From: Myxococcales bacterium
GTDB lineage: Bacteria > Myxococcota_A > Bradymonadia > UBA7976 > UBA1532
DNA: 64,000 nt
NCBI GenBank assembly: GCA_020633435.1
Contig: JACKDP010000001.1
Span: 124,001 to 188,000 of the forward strand
Direction: 5' to 3'
Position 1 is the first letter of the stretch; each line of letters begins with the position of its first letter. Positions 18,036-27,803 of the stretch are shown here, piece by piece. The notes beneath the pieces are model-generated. The model was not told where the DNA came from, ran no database searches, and was given only the letters and a program-made list of their open reading frames with translations. The translations under genes and the position numbers were made by a program.

Positions 18036-18959
18036 TCACTCCAGGCCGGGCGTGTAGATGGTGCACACATCCTCGGCGTCGGCCCACTTGAAGAAGGCAT
18101 CCAGGCGGAGCTTCTCCCGAGAGACCCCTGGATTCGGGGCGTCCGCGATCACGGCGGCCTGGTAGCGATAGGCGTCCTTGCGCGTGGGGTCGTCCTCCAG
18201 CGCGAGCATGCCGTTCACCATCCCGTGCCTTGGATCTCGAAGGAGGTAGAGCAGGGTGGCCGTGGGGGCCAGGAACTTGCGTGCCTGATCCCGCTCGCCC
18301 GCCTTGACCAGCGCGTCGATCCGCTGGAGGAGATGCTGAATGGCCGGCTCGCCCAGGTCGACGAGGCGGATGAGGGAGACCTCCCGGGTACAGTAGATGC
18401 CATCGACGAATGGCTTGTCGAAGCACCTCGCGAGGAGTGTGACGCGTTCGGTCCAGTCCCTGGGTTCACGCTGCTTCAGCCCACGGTAGACCATGAGAGG
18501 GAGCCCAGTTGGAGGAATGGTTCGAGCGTCGACCACCTGTTCGAGGGTCGACCAGAGTCGGCTCCCAGCTTCCGCCTCCAGCATGATCGACACCCAGAAG
18601 AGGGCGTCGCCAACGGTTCGGTGGGCAGCCTTGAGCGCCGCCGGTTCGAGGATCCGACCGGGTTCCAGGCGCGCCAGGGCTTCCAGCGCGCCGAACAGGC
18701 CGGACACGTTGTGCACCTCGCCCAGCGGGACCGGGTGACGACGGCCGGCGAGCTTCGCCTCCACGTGGGCGGCCAGCAGGGCGAAGCGCGCGTAGCAGTT
18801 CTCGTTGATCTTCGCCAGGACCGCCGGCCCCGGGTCCTTGGAACCCCGGGCGGCCTGCATGAGGCCTTCGTCAATGGGGGTGTTGGGCCCAACGTAGGTG
18901 CCCGCCCAGAGGAGTGACGACGTGAGGAGGGCCGCCAGGGCGGCTACGATCCTGGTCAT
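18036..18959 (-). CDS. Exported protein of unknown function
   Basis: A 307-residue protein with a Sec signal peptide (MTRIVAALAALLTSSLLWAG) and a mostly helical, soluble mature part. I see no membrane anchor, catalytic motif or repeat. Three cysteines (NENCYARF, ARCFDKPF, EDVCTIY) may be structural. The ATG that begins the signal peptide was preferred over in-frame upstream starts that would add a charged tail before it. It is transcribed divergently from the lipoprotein at 19317 across a 357-bp gap. Composition is again less GC-biased than the core genes, consistent with this patch being of different origin. Confidence 0.6.
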   Translation of the reverse strand: MTRIVAALAALLTSSLLWAGTYVGPNTPIDEGLMQAARGSKDPGPAVLAKINENCYARFALLAAHVEAKLAGRRHPVPLGEVHNVSGLFGALEALARLEPGRILEPAALKAAHRTVGDALFWVSIMLEAEAGSRLWSTLEQVVDARTIPPTGLPLMVYRGLKQREPRDWTERVTLLARCFDKPFVDGIYCTREVSLIRLVDLGEPAIQHLLQRIDALVKAGERDQARKFLAPTATLLYLLRDPRHGMVNGMLALEDDPTRKDAYRYQAAVIADAPNPGVSREKLRLDAFFKWADAEDVCTIYTPGLE

Positions 18960-19316
18960 CACAGGCTCCAAGGTTACTTCATGCATGCAGCCATGCCCCC
19001 TGCGATGCCCGTCGCCTTCGACCACCGTCGTGGGTCAACGAACGGAAGTCAATCGAGGAAGTCGGTGGTCATGGATGTTTCCGAAGACATGCATGAAGTC
19101 GAGGGGGCGTGTGGCCGAGGATCTCTGGGCGCAGCTTCACCTGGGGATCGTCGGTCGTGGCCCCGAGGCCGGGTCGCCGACGCCCGAGCGAGCCTCGGAG
19201 GTCCTTCGGCGGCGCGAGCGAACGTGGCCGGCCGATGTCGAATCCGTGTCGCCTACGGCGAAGACCGTGGTGCAATCACCACCGCGGCCACTGCCTGCGA
19301 GCACGGAGACACGGAC
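18960..19316. other. 357-bp divergent intergenic region
   Basis: No coding region can be supported here. It must hold promoters for the leftward exported-protein gene and the rightward lipoprotein gene. I see no clear -35/-10 pair, hairpin terminator or RNA gene. The only short symmetry noted is an ATGCAT core near 18981. Confidence 0.5.
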
Positions 19317-20138
19317 ATGGCGACTTCTCGATTGATCACGACCGGCCTCGGCGTCCTGCTGCTGGCCACCCTCACGGGCTGCCCGAATGGCGCCCTCTAT
19401 CGCACGGCGCGCACGCTGGAGCCCGGGGAGGCCGACGTCTCGTACACGTTCAGCGCCACGCGCATCGCCCAGTCGGACTACGAGACGACGGACGAGAACG
19501 GCGACAAGGTGACCGAGAAGGGCGACAGCGTGGTGCTGCCCAACCTCATCCCCGAGATCAGCGCGCACGTCGGCGTGGTGGACAACCTGGAGATCGGCGG
19601 GCGGCTGGGCCTGGGCAGCATGATGATGGAGCTGGACGCCAAGTACCGCTTCGTGGGCGACAAGGACGCCCGCATGCACGTCGCCATCCAGCCGGCCGTG
19701 GGCTACCGCACGTTCGTGTTCGTCGAGGGCGTGCACGCGACGCTGCCGCTCATCATGACCTACGACATCACCCCGTTCCTGTCGGTGAACTTCGCGCCCT
19801 TCGTCTCCTACACGAACTACGAGGCCGTGGATGACGATCTGGACGTGGACTTCGCGGTGACGGCGCTGCAGGCGGGGGGCGGCGTCGGGCTGCAGTTCCG
19901 CGGCGAGACGTTCCACCTCATGCCGGGCGTCGAGGTGTCGCGCACGTTCGCCCAGGCCGAGGCCGAGGGCAGCCAGGCCGACGCCGACTTCACCTTCGTG
20001 AACTTCGGCGTCACGTTCGGCTTCATCTACGGGCGCGAGCTCAAGGAGATCAAGCGCACCCAGGAGAAGCTGGACGACATGGACAAGAAGCTCGACCGCA
20101 TCAACGACAAGCTCGACAAGGCCGCCCCCGAGGGCTGA
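19317..20138 (+). CDS. Lipoprotein with beta-barrel-like body and coiled-coil tail
   Basis: A 273-residue protein with lipoprotein signal (LLLATLTGC). The mature part alternates hydrophobic and polar residues in the manner of outer-membrane beta strands (EIGGRLGLGSMMMELDAKY, AALQAGGGVGLQF-like stretches). It ends with a charged helix, EIKRTQEKLDDMDKKLDRI, predicted to form a coiled coil. The ATG follows a GGAG ribosome site. It could be an outer-membrane porin-like barrel with a periplasmic helical tail, but no family is recognised. It converges with the MscS gene, 24 bp away. Confidence 0.65.
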   Translation: MATSRLITTGLGVLLLATLTGCPNGALYRTARTLEPGEADVSYTFSATRIAQSDYETTDENGDKVTEKGDSVVLPNLIPEISAHVGVVDNLEIGGRLGLGSMMMELDAKYRFVGDKDARMHVAIQPAVGYRTFVFVEGVHATLPLIMTYDITPFLSVNFAPFVSYTNYEAVDDDLDVDFAVTALQAGGGVGLQFRGETFHLMPGVEVSRTFAQAEAEGSQADADFTFVNFGVTFGFIYGRELKEIKRTQEKLDDMDKKLDRINDKLDKAAPEG

Positions 20139-20162
20139 CGGCCGCCGGATTCCCCTGTCTTT

Positions 20163-21011
20163 TCAGGCCTTTTCGTGCGCGCTCACCAGCGCCACCCGGG
20201 AGGCCGGCAGGGGCACCCCTTCCCGACGCAGCGCCAGCAGCAGGGCCTCCAGGGCCGCGGAGCGGATGCGCGTCCGCTGGCGGACGTCCTCGATGCGGTA
20301 GCGCCCCTCGAAGAGCAGGCCGGCGAGCAGGTTGCCGCGGGCGTCGTCCCAGATGGAGGTGAGCACCACGTCCACGGTGTCGGGCACGATGCCCGGCACC
20401 TGGGCGAGGGTGGCGATGGCCAGGGCCCGGACCTGGCTGGGATCGGCGCCGTAGTCCACCTGGAACCGGACCCGGACGCGCACGGGCGAGCGCTCGAAGG
20501 TGAAGTTGGTGACGACGGAGCTGGCGAGGGCGCCGTTGGGGTAGCTGACGATGACGCCGTCGGTGTTGCGGATGATCGTGCGCCGCAGGCCGATGTCGAG
20601 GACGTCCCCCCACCCGCCCCAGTGGCCGCCGATGGGCTCGATCTTCACGCGGTCGCCGATGCGCAGGGGCCGGTCGGCGATGAGGAAGATGCCCGCCAGG
20701 ATGTCGGTGATGGTCTCCTTGGCGGCCAGCCCGATGGCGATGCCGGCGATGCCGGCGCCCGCGAGGAGCGGCGTGATCTCGACGCCGTGCACCCGCAGCA
20801 GCCCGGCGATGGCCAGGAAGGTGATGACGATGCCCGCGAAGCGGCGGGCGAAGTGCACCAGCCGGTCGTCCAGGTCGTTCTCGGTGGACGAGGCGAGGCG
20901 CCCGAGCCCCCGCAGCAGCACGCGCTGCACGAACACCAGGGCCAGCACGGCCCCGAGCACGATGACCGTGCTCTGCCCCCACACCCCCAGATCAGCCCAG
21001 AGCGCGTCCAA
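20163..21011 (-). CDS. MscS-family mechanosensitive channel
   Basis: Small-conductance mechanosensitive channel that opens under membrane tension to release solutes during hypo-osmotic shock. Three membrane segments are visible: residues about 14-35, 58-75 and the pore-lining helix LLAGAGIAGIAIGLAAKE, whose Gly/Ala packing is diagnostic. The beta domain follows (LRIGDRVKIEPIGGHWG..V.DIGLR, NTDGVIVSYPNG), then an alpha/beta C-terminal domain. The total of 282 residues matches E. coli MscS (286). It starts at a TTG preceded by GAGGAGG. It is a single gene between a convergent neighbour and the AlkD gene. Confidence 0.93.
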   Translation of the reverse strand: MDALWADLGVWGQSTVIVLGAVLALVFVQRVLLRGLGRLASSTENDLDDRLVHFARRFAGIVITFLAIAGLLRVHGVEITPLLAGAGIAGIAIGLAAKETITDILAGIFLIADRPLRIGDRVKIEPIGGHWGGWGDVLDIGLRRTIIRNTDGVIVSYPNGALASSVVTNFTFERSPVRVRVRFQVDYGADPSQVRALAIATLAQVPGIVPDTVDVVLTSIWDDARGNLLAGLLFEGRYRIEDVRQRTRIRSAALEALLLALRREGVPLPASRVALVSAHEKA

Positions 21012-21057
21012 GCGGCCCTCCTCGACAGCGTCCGGGGATGATCACCGAAAACCCGGC

Positions 21058-21732
21058 TCAGAGGGAGAGGTGCTTGCTCGCCTCGCGGAAGGAGAGGCCC
21101 GACAGGCGGGGGCGCTCGGCGACGAGGAAGGCCGCGACGGCCTCGGGGGCGGTGGCGGCGTAGGTCCGCAGGGCCCAGCCGATGGCCTTGCGGATGAAGA
21201 AGTCCTTTTCATCCGCACGCTTGCGGCACCAGGCGAAGAGGCGGTCGGCGTCCGTGGCGGCCTTCTGGCGGTTCTGGGCGAGGAGGGCCGTGCGGCGCAG
21301 CCACAGGTCGGGATCGTCGATCCAGGCGTCCAGCCAGGGCCAGACGGCGGCCGGCTCCCGGGCCAGCAGCCCGCCCATGACGTGCACGGCCAGCTCGTCC
21401 ACGGTGTCCCACCAGGCGCCCTCGACGATGAGGCGCCGAAAGAGGGGGATGGAGGCCGGTGTGGGCTGCCAGGCGAGGGCGAGCTGGATGGCCAGGTACT
21501 GCGCCTCGCGCTCGGGCAGGGCCCAGACGGCGGCGACGGCGGCCTCGTAGCCCGCGCGGTCGGTGGGCCGGAAGCGCCGGGCGGCCGCCTTGCCGATGGC
21601 CCGGCGCGTGGGGGCGATCACGCCGTAGAACGGCTGGTCCGTCTTCATGTAGGCGGCCATGGCGACGGCGCGGGGGGCGTCGGCGTGGGCCGTCAGCTCG
21701 GCCCGCAGGCTGGCCAGGAGGGCGTCGATCAT
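21058..21732 (-). CDS. AlkD-family DNA alkylation repair protein
   Basis: HEAT-like-repeat DNA glycosylase fold that removes positively charged alkylated bases such as 3-methyladenine and 7-methylguanine. The 224-residue length fits the family. Family landmarks are in order: MKTDQPFYGV near the N-terminus, WWDTVDELAVHVMG, DPDLWLRRTALLAQ, and EKDFFIRKAIGWALR, whose Trp, Asp and Arg residues line the DNA cleft. Its ATG overlaps the stop of the upstream sigma-54 activator by ATGA, so expression is tied to that regulator. This is unusual for a repair enzyme of this type and hints at a damage- or metabolite-induced operon. Confidence 0.9.
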   Translation of the reverse strand: MIDALLASLRAELTAHADAPRAVAMAAYMKTDQPFYGVIAPTRRAIGKAAARRFRPTDRAGYEAAVAAVWALPEREAQYLAIQLALAWQPTPASIPLFRRLIVEGAWWDTVDELAVHVMGGLLAREPAAVWPWLDAWIDDPDLWLRRTALLAQNRQKAATDADRLFAWCRKRADEKDFFIRKAIGWALRTYAATAPEAVAAFLVAERPRLSGLSFREASKHLSL

Positions 21733-23264
21733 CGCAGCCCCAGGAGCGCCATGCGCGCGATGAGGGTGGTGCGGGGCAGGCCGAGGGCCCGCGCCGCGTG
21801 GGCGACGACGCCGTCGTGGGCGGCCAGCGCCCGCTCGACGAGGCCGCGCTCCTGGTCGAGCAGGGCGGCGCGGGCCGCCTCGACCTCGGCCCAGGAGGAG
21901 GGCTCGGCCGGGGAGGCCGGCGGGGCCGCCCCCAGGTCGCCGGGGCGGAAGTCCTCGGGGGCCAGCTCGGTGGCGCCCGGGCGCTCCAGCCGCGCGCGGG
22001 CCGCCGCGCGCCGCAGCACCATCTCGAGCTGGCGCACGTTGCCGGGCCAGTCGGCCCCGGGGCCGGCCAGCAGGCGACGGACGCTGGTGGGCAGCGAGAG
22101 CCCGGCGTCGGCCAGGAGGTGGGCGGCCAGGGCGGGGATCTCGGCGCGGCGCTCCCGCAGCGCCGGCAGCGTCACCGTGACGCCGGCCAGGCGGTAGTAG
22201 AGGTCGGCCCGGAAGCGCCCGGCGGCGATGGCGGCGGCCAGATCGCCCTGGGTGGCGCCGATGATGCGGGCGCTGCTCTTGCGCGGCTCGGCGCCCCGGT
22301 GGCCGAGGGGGCGGTAGGTGCCGAACTGCGTGAAGTCGAGGAGGAGCTGCTGGGCGATGGGGGGCAGGTTGAGCAGCTCGTCCAGGATGAGCGTGCCGCC
22401 GTCGGCGAAGGCGACCAGCCCCTTGCGGTGGTCCACCGCGCCGGAGAACGCGCCGCGCTCGTGGCCGAAGAGCTCGCTGACGATGGTGTTCAGGTCGTCG
22501 CTGCTGCCGAGCGTCGCCCGCACGACGGGGCGGCGGCCGCTGGCCTCGGCGATGGCGTGGGCGAGCATCGTCTTGCCCGTGCCCGACTCGCCCACGATCA
22601 GGACCGGCAGGTCGCCATGCAGGGCGGCCGCCAGCTCGCGCCGCACCCCGTCCATCGAGGGCAGGGCCAGCAGCGCCTCCAGGGGCGCGACGTCCTCGGG
22701 GGCCGACGTCCGGCTCGCCAGCTCCAGGGAGTCCAGCCGGCGCTGCTGCTGCAGCGTCATGCCGATGAGGGCGCAGGCCACCTCGAAGAACTCCAGGTGG
22801 CGGGGGCCGAGGCGGCGCCGGAAGCCACGGAAGTCGAGGTAGAGCAGCCCCAGGATGGCCCCCTCGGCGCCGTCCTCGGCCCGCCCGGAGCGCAGCGGCC
22901 CGGCCAGGGCGTGCACGATGCCCAGCTCCACCATGCTGCGCGACGCCTCCGCCTCGTGCAGCGGGCTCGTCAGGACGGCGCGGCCCTCGGCGACCACGCG
23001 GCCGAGGAGGGCGCGGCTGACCTCGGCCTGCTCGACGGGGGTGAGGGCCCGACCGCGGCCGCGCGCGTGGAGCGCCGGGCCGCCCGGATCGGGCCCCAGG
23101 ATGACGAGGCCCCGGTCGGCGCCGAAGAGCTCCACCAGCAGATCCAGGCCGTTGTCCACGACGCTGGCCTGGTCGACGGCGGGGCCGAGGCGCTCGACGA
23201 GGGAGCGGGCGGCGTCCCAGAGGTGGGCGGCCTGGGGCTCGGGGGTGGCGCTGAGCGGTGGCAT
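21729..23264 (-). CDS. GAF-domain sigma-54 activator coupled to alkD-like gene
   Basis: A 511-residue enhancer-binding protein. The N-terminal GAF-like region (residues about 20-175; GLDLLVELFGADRGLVILG, ILGLLYLDFR) is followed by an AAA+ domain with Walker A GESGTGKT, a sigma-54 loop reading GAFSGA (Thr to Ser, a tolerated variant), Walker B LILDE and an arginine-finger region RFRADLYYRL. The C-terminal Fis-type helix-turn-helix contains AARALGLPRTTLIARMALLGL. The start was chosen at the ATG before PPLSATPEP; an upstream in-frame ATG (23282) would add six residues. It is divergent from a Ser/Thr kinase gene across a 93-bp gap, and coupled to the alkylation-repair gene. Confidence 0.88.
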   Translation of the reverse strand: MPPLSATPEPQAAHLWDAARSLVERLGPAVDQASVVDNGLDLLVELFGADRGLVILGPDPGGPALHARGRGRALTPVEQAEVSRALLGRVVAEGRAVLTSPLHEAEASRSMVELGIVHALAGPLRSGRAEDGAEGAILGLLYLDFRGFRRRLGPRHLEFFEVACALIGMTLQQQRRLDSLELASRTSAPEDVAPLEALLALPSMDGVRRELAAALHGDLPVLIVGESGTGKTMLAHAIAEASGRRPVVRATLGSSDDLNTIVSELFGHERGAFSGAVDHRKGLVAFADGGTLILDELLNLPPIAQQLLLDFTQFGTYRPLGHRGAEPRKSSARIIGATQGDLAAAIAAGRFRADLYYRLAGVTVTLPALRERRAEIPALAAHLLADAGLSLPTSVRRLLAGPGADWPGNVRQLEMVLRRAAARARLERPGATELAPEDFRPGDLGAAPPASPAEPSSWAEVEAARAALLDQERGLVERALAAHDGVVAHAARALGLPRTTLIARMALLGLR

Positions 23265-23357
23265 GGCCGACAGATACCCCATCGGCGCGCTGGTGTCTCG
23301 CCCGAGCGGGCGCGGCGCGGGCGCGAGACTTTCCCTCTGATGGTCTATGATGGGCCC

Positions 23358-24548
<1,191 letters not shown>

Positions 24549-24585
24549 TGCGCTGGCGAGCGAGCCGCACCGAGGCCGCCCGGTG

Positions 24586-25419
24586 ATGCTCGCCGCCATC
24601 GCCCTGCTGGCCCTGCCCCTCGTCCAGCCCCGCCCAGAGGTCCAGGCCCTGCACCGCCAGGGGGAGGCCGCCCTGGCCGCCGACCAGCCCGGCGAGGCGG
24701 CCCGCTACTTCCGCGCGGCGCTGGCCTTGCAGCCCTCCAACCTCTCGTGGCTGGGGCTGGGCGAGGCCCTCAGCCGACAAGGGGCCTGCGCGGAGGCGGC
24801 TGACGCCCTGGCCGAGGTCGCCGCCGCCCCCGAGACCCCCGAGAGCCCCGCCGCCTTCGCCGAGCCCCTGGCCGCCGGCCTGCGCCGCAGCCTCGAAGAT
24901 CGCTGCCCGGGCCGCCTGCTGGTGCGCTGCGCCGGGCCGCTCGGGCGCTTCCTGCTCGACGACGACCAGGATCTGCCCTGTGGCCACGCGGTCGACGTGC
25001 CGGCCGGCGCCCACCGCGTCCGCCTGGCCGCCGGCCTGGCCGAGATCAGCATGCAGATCAGGGGGTTGCAGCAGAGCGAGGTAACGCTGGCCGAGCCCGT
25101 CGCGCCCGACCTCGGCCCCGCGCCCGCCCCCGCGCCGGAGCCGGAGCCCGCCGCCTCGCCCCTGCCCTGGGCGCTCGTGGGCAGCGGCGGCGCGGTGCTG
25201 GCGGCGGCCGTCATCCTGCACCTGGGACCGACGCAGGCCGCCCGGGACGACGCCGAGGCCGCCCGCGCCGACTACGCCGCCGGCCTGGGATCCGCGAGCC
25301 GGGCCCTCGACCGCAGCGACGCCTTCGAGGGCTGGCGGCGCGGGACGCTCGGGGCCTACGTGGGCGGGGCGCTGCTGGCCGCCGCCGGGGCGACGCTGCT
25401 GGTCATCGACTGGCCTTGA
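24586..25419 (+). CDS. Exported TPR-like protein with C-terminal membrane segments
   Basis: A 277-residue protein beginning with a signal peptide (MLAAIALLALPLVQPRPEVQA), then a TPR-like helical pair (ALHRQGEAALAADQPGEAARYF, RAALALQPSNLSWLGLGEA). A PEGA-like beta segment follows (GRFLLDDDQDLPCGHAVDVPAGAHRVRL split over residues 125-150), then an Ala/Pro/Glu linker, one membrane helix (WALVGSGGAVLAAAVILHL) and a second near the C-terminus (GGALLAAAGATLLVI). TPR/PEGA proteins of this layout often follow Ser/Thr kinase genes in myxobacteria and may be their partners. Its ATG overlaps the likely true stop of the kinase gene. It overlaps the convergent neighbour by 17 bp. Confidence 0.7.
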   Translation: MLAAIALLALPLVQPRPEVQALHRQGEAALAADQPGEAARYFRAALALQPSNLSWLGLGEALSRQGACAEAADALAEVAAAPETPESPAAFAEPLAAGLRRSLEDRCPGRLLVRCAGPLGRFLLDDDQDLPCGHAVDVPAGAHRVRLAAGLAEISMQIRGLQQSEVTLAEPVAPDLGPAPAPAPEPEPAASPLPWALVGSGGAVLAAAVILHLGPTQAARDDAEAARADYAAGLGSASRALDRSDAFEGWRRGTLGAYVGGALLAAAGATLLVIDWP

Positions 25420-26518
25420 GGGCGGGCAGCGTCCGCACGAGGCGCAGCCCGACCCCCTCGTGGGCGTCGGTGTCGGTCACCAGGAAGTACCGGTTGCGGT
25501 CGCTCAGGTGCAGGTGGTCGGCGGTGGTGCGGTAGCCACCGCCGCGGCGGACGTGGACCGCCTGCCGCGCCGGCTTCTCGCTGGCGACGGGATCCACGGC
25601 CAGGCCCTCGGGGAACGGGGCGAACCAGTCGTACGTCCACTCGCCCACGTTGCCCAGCACGTCGTGCAGGCGCAGGGGGTGGGCGTCGCGAGCGGCGGCG
25701 GTGCCCACGGGCCGGGGCGCGTCGCCGGCGTTGTCGGCGAACCACGCCAGGTCGAGCAGGGCCGCGTCGGCGGTGGCGTCCTCGCCGGGGCAGCCCGCGT
25801 CGGCCACCGGGATGGGATCGGGCAGGCCGCCGCGGGCCGCGTACTCCCACTCGGCCTCGGTGGGCAGCCGGTAGCCCAGGCAGTCGAGGCCGCGGGGCCA
25901 GCCGATGTCGCAGGGGCCGTCGGCGGTTTCGCAGCCCTCGATGGTGTAGCAGCGCTCGAGGCCGAGCTGGTCCGAGAGGCGGTTGGCGAAGCCGATGGCG
26001 GCGCGCCAGCTCACGCCGGCGGCCGGGCAGCCGGGGGTGGCGCAGTCGGCGGCCAGGGGCCCGCCCTCCAGGGCGTTCCAGACCGCGACCGTCACCTCGG
26101 TGCGCTGGATGGCGAAGGGCCGGCTGATGACGACGGGCCGCGGGTTGACGAGGGGCGCGGTGGGGCTGGTGCAGTAGCCCGGACGCAGGCCCAGGCAGGC
26201 GGTGCCGGGGGGGACGACCACCTCCTCGAAGCGGTAGCGGCGGGCCATGCGCGAGAAGCCGCGCTCCTGGAGGGTGGGGCCCTCGGGGGGCAGCCGGGGG
26301 GCGAAGCGCGTGACGCCGGGGTCGCAGGGGTCGACGCCGGGGGCGGCCGCGTCGGCGGCGGCGTCGGGCTCGTCGGGCTCGTCGGGCCCGGCGGCGTCGG
26401 GCGCGGCGGCGTCGGTCAACGCCGCGTCCTCGGCCACGCGGGGCAGCGGCCCCAGGGGAGCCAGCGCGTCGCACGCCAGCAGCGAGGCGAGGGGCAGCGC
26501 GCGCCAGAACGCGCCCAC
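25403..26518 (-). CDS. Lipoprotein with formylglycine-generating-enzyme fold
   Basis: A 371-residue predicted lipoprotein: signal and lipobox (LASLLAC), an Asp/Ala/Pro/Glu linker (residues 30-62), then an FGE-sulfatase (SUMF1) domain. Family landmarks: EVTVAVWNAL, GVSWRAAIGFANRLS, YRLPTEAEWEYAARGG, DVLGNVGEWTYDW, RRGGGY and a C-terminal GLRLVR. Several paired cysteines (for example CYTIEGCETADGPC) suggest disulfides. Real sulfatase activation needs an active-site Cys pair that I cannot confirm, and many FGE-fold proteins are binding modules. It starts at GTG, two bases after the stop of the DUF2169 gene, so it belongs to the spike operon. Confidence 0.83.
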   Translation of the reverse strand: MGAFWRALPLASLLACDALAPLGPLPRVAEDAALTDAAAPDAAGPDEPDEPDAAADAAAPGVDPCDPGVTRFAPRLPPEGPTLQERGFSRMARRYRFEEVVVPPGTACLGLRPGYCTSPTAPLVNPRPVVISRPFAIQRTEVTVAVWNALEGGPLAADCATPGCPAAGVSWRAAIGFANRLSDQLGLERCYTIEGCETADGPCDIGWPRGLDCLGYRLPTEAEWEYAARGGLPDPIPVADAGCPGEDATADAALLDLAWFADNAGDAPRPVGTAAARDAHPLRLHDVLGNVGEWTYDWFAPFPEGLAVDPVASEKPARQAVHVRRGGGYRTTADHLHLSDRNRYFLVTDTDAHEGVGLRLVRTLPALKASR

Positions 26519-26520
26519 GG

Positions 26521-27798
26521 TCAGTCGCCCCCGGGCTTCGGCAACCCCTTGAGATCCAGGATGTCCGGGCCGGGGAAGGCGCCGGTGAGGAGGTCGATGG
26601 GGAAGCCCGTGCCCACCAGCGGGGCCGGCAGCGTCAGCTCGCCGTCCACCTCCAGCAGGACGCGCTTGAGGTCTTCGAGCGACTTGAGGCCCTCGGGCGC
26701 CGGCAGGGTGCCGCGCCAGCCCAGGTACACCTCGCCGCGCTCCACCTCGATCTGCACCGTGTTCAGCTTCAGCGGCACCTTCTGCAGGGCCACGTCGTTG
26801 ACGCCGACGCGCAGGCGGGGCTGGTCCATGGGGAGCACCAGCGCCACCTCCTCGCGGCTCTTGTGCAGGTGCTTGAGCGACAGCTTCTCGTGGCCCTCGA
26901 GCAGCGGCACCTGCAGCCCCCGCGACGCGCCATTCCAGAAGGCGGGCTGCAGCTCCTTGAAGTGCTTGCCCTCCTTGTCGGCCTCACCGAAGAGCTTGTC
27001 CCACAAGGGCTTCGCGCCGGCGGGCATGCCCGCCAGCAGGGAGCGGGGCTCCCAGTGGCGCGGCACCCAGCCGAAGCCCGCGGGCTCGCGCACCTTCGCG
27101 CCCTGGGCCGCGGGCACGATGAGGGAGTCGGGCTGGATGAGGTCGACCGGGTCCTCGATGCTGGGCATCACGACCCAGCGATCCCGCGGCGGATCGGCGT
27201 CCAGCGGGGCCACCAGGTAGCCGGTGCCCACCGGGTTGGTGGGGCACATCAGCGGCGACATGCTGTGCTGCCGGTCGACGCCGCCGTAGGCGTACTCGTA
27301 GCGCACGGGCAGGGCGCTGAACTTCTGGGCCGGGGTGAAGGCGGGGTCCTGCCCCGGCCGCACGATGGCCACGCGGTTGCCCACGACGATGAGCCGCTTC
27401 AGGTACTTGCCGGCGCGCACCTCGGGGTAGCAGTGCGTCGCCTCGCCGCCGGGGGCGTAGCAGGTGGCGTTGACCACCACGTCGGTGAACGGCTTGGGGG
27501 GCCCCAGCTCCGTCTCCGTCCGCACCGACACGTCGAAGGGGTTGCCGCCCTCGAAGTACTCGTCGGCCAGGCAGATCTGGCGCTGCCACTTCGCCCGCTC
27601 CAGGCGCTGGTCGGGCACCAGGTGGTAGGTGCGCTTGACGATCAGGTGGAAGGACCGCAGCCCGTCCAGATCGGAGTCGGGCACGAAGGTGACGAGGTAG
27701 CCGTCGTGCTCCACGTACGGGCGCGGCCGGCCCGGATCGAAGTCGTCAGGCAGCTTCCCGGCCAAGGCCGGAGAACTCTTGGACAATTGCTCAGCCAA
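26521..27798 (-). CDS. DUF2169 protein of contractile injection/type VI type
   Basis: A 425-residue soluble protein matching DUF2169, a family usually encoded beside VgrG/PAAR genes of type VI secretion systems and thought to help load effectors onto the spike. Typical features are an early LRSFHLIVKRTYHL strand pair, FTDVVVNATCYAPGG, KRLIVVGNRV, a YEYAYGGVD motif, NPVGTGYL and GFGWVPRHWEPR. It starts at TTG, five bases downstream of the preceding spike gene. Context with two spike proteins supports an adaptor/chaperone role; no sheath, tube or ATPase genes are in the window. Confidence 0.85.
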   Translation of the reverse strand: MAEQLSKSSPALAGKLPDDFDPGRPRPYVEHDGYLVTFVPDSDLDGLRSFHLIVKRTYHLVPDQRLERAKWQRQICLADEYFEGGNPFDVSVRTETELGPPKPFTDVVVNATCYAPGGEATHCYPEVRAGKYLKRLIVVGNRVAIVRPGQDPAFTPAQKFSALPVRYEYAYGGVDRQHSMSPLMCPTNPVGTGYLVAPLDADPPRDRWVVMPSIEDPVDLIQPDSLIVPAAQGAKVREPAGFGWVPRHWEPRSLLAGMPAGAKPLWDKLFGEADKEGKHFKELQPAFWNGASRGLQVPLLEGHEKLSLKHLHKSREEVALVLPMDQPRLRVGVNDVALQKVPLKLNTVQIEVERGEVYLGWRGTLPAPEGLKSLEDLKRVLLEVDGELTLPAPLVGTGFPIDLLTGAFPGPDILDLKGLPKPGGD

Positions 27799-27803
27799 CG
27801 GCG

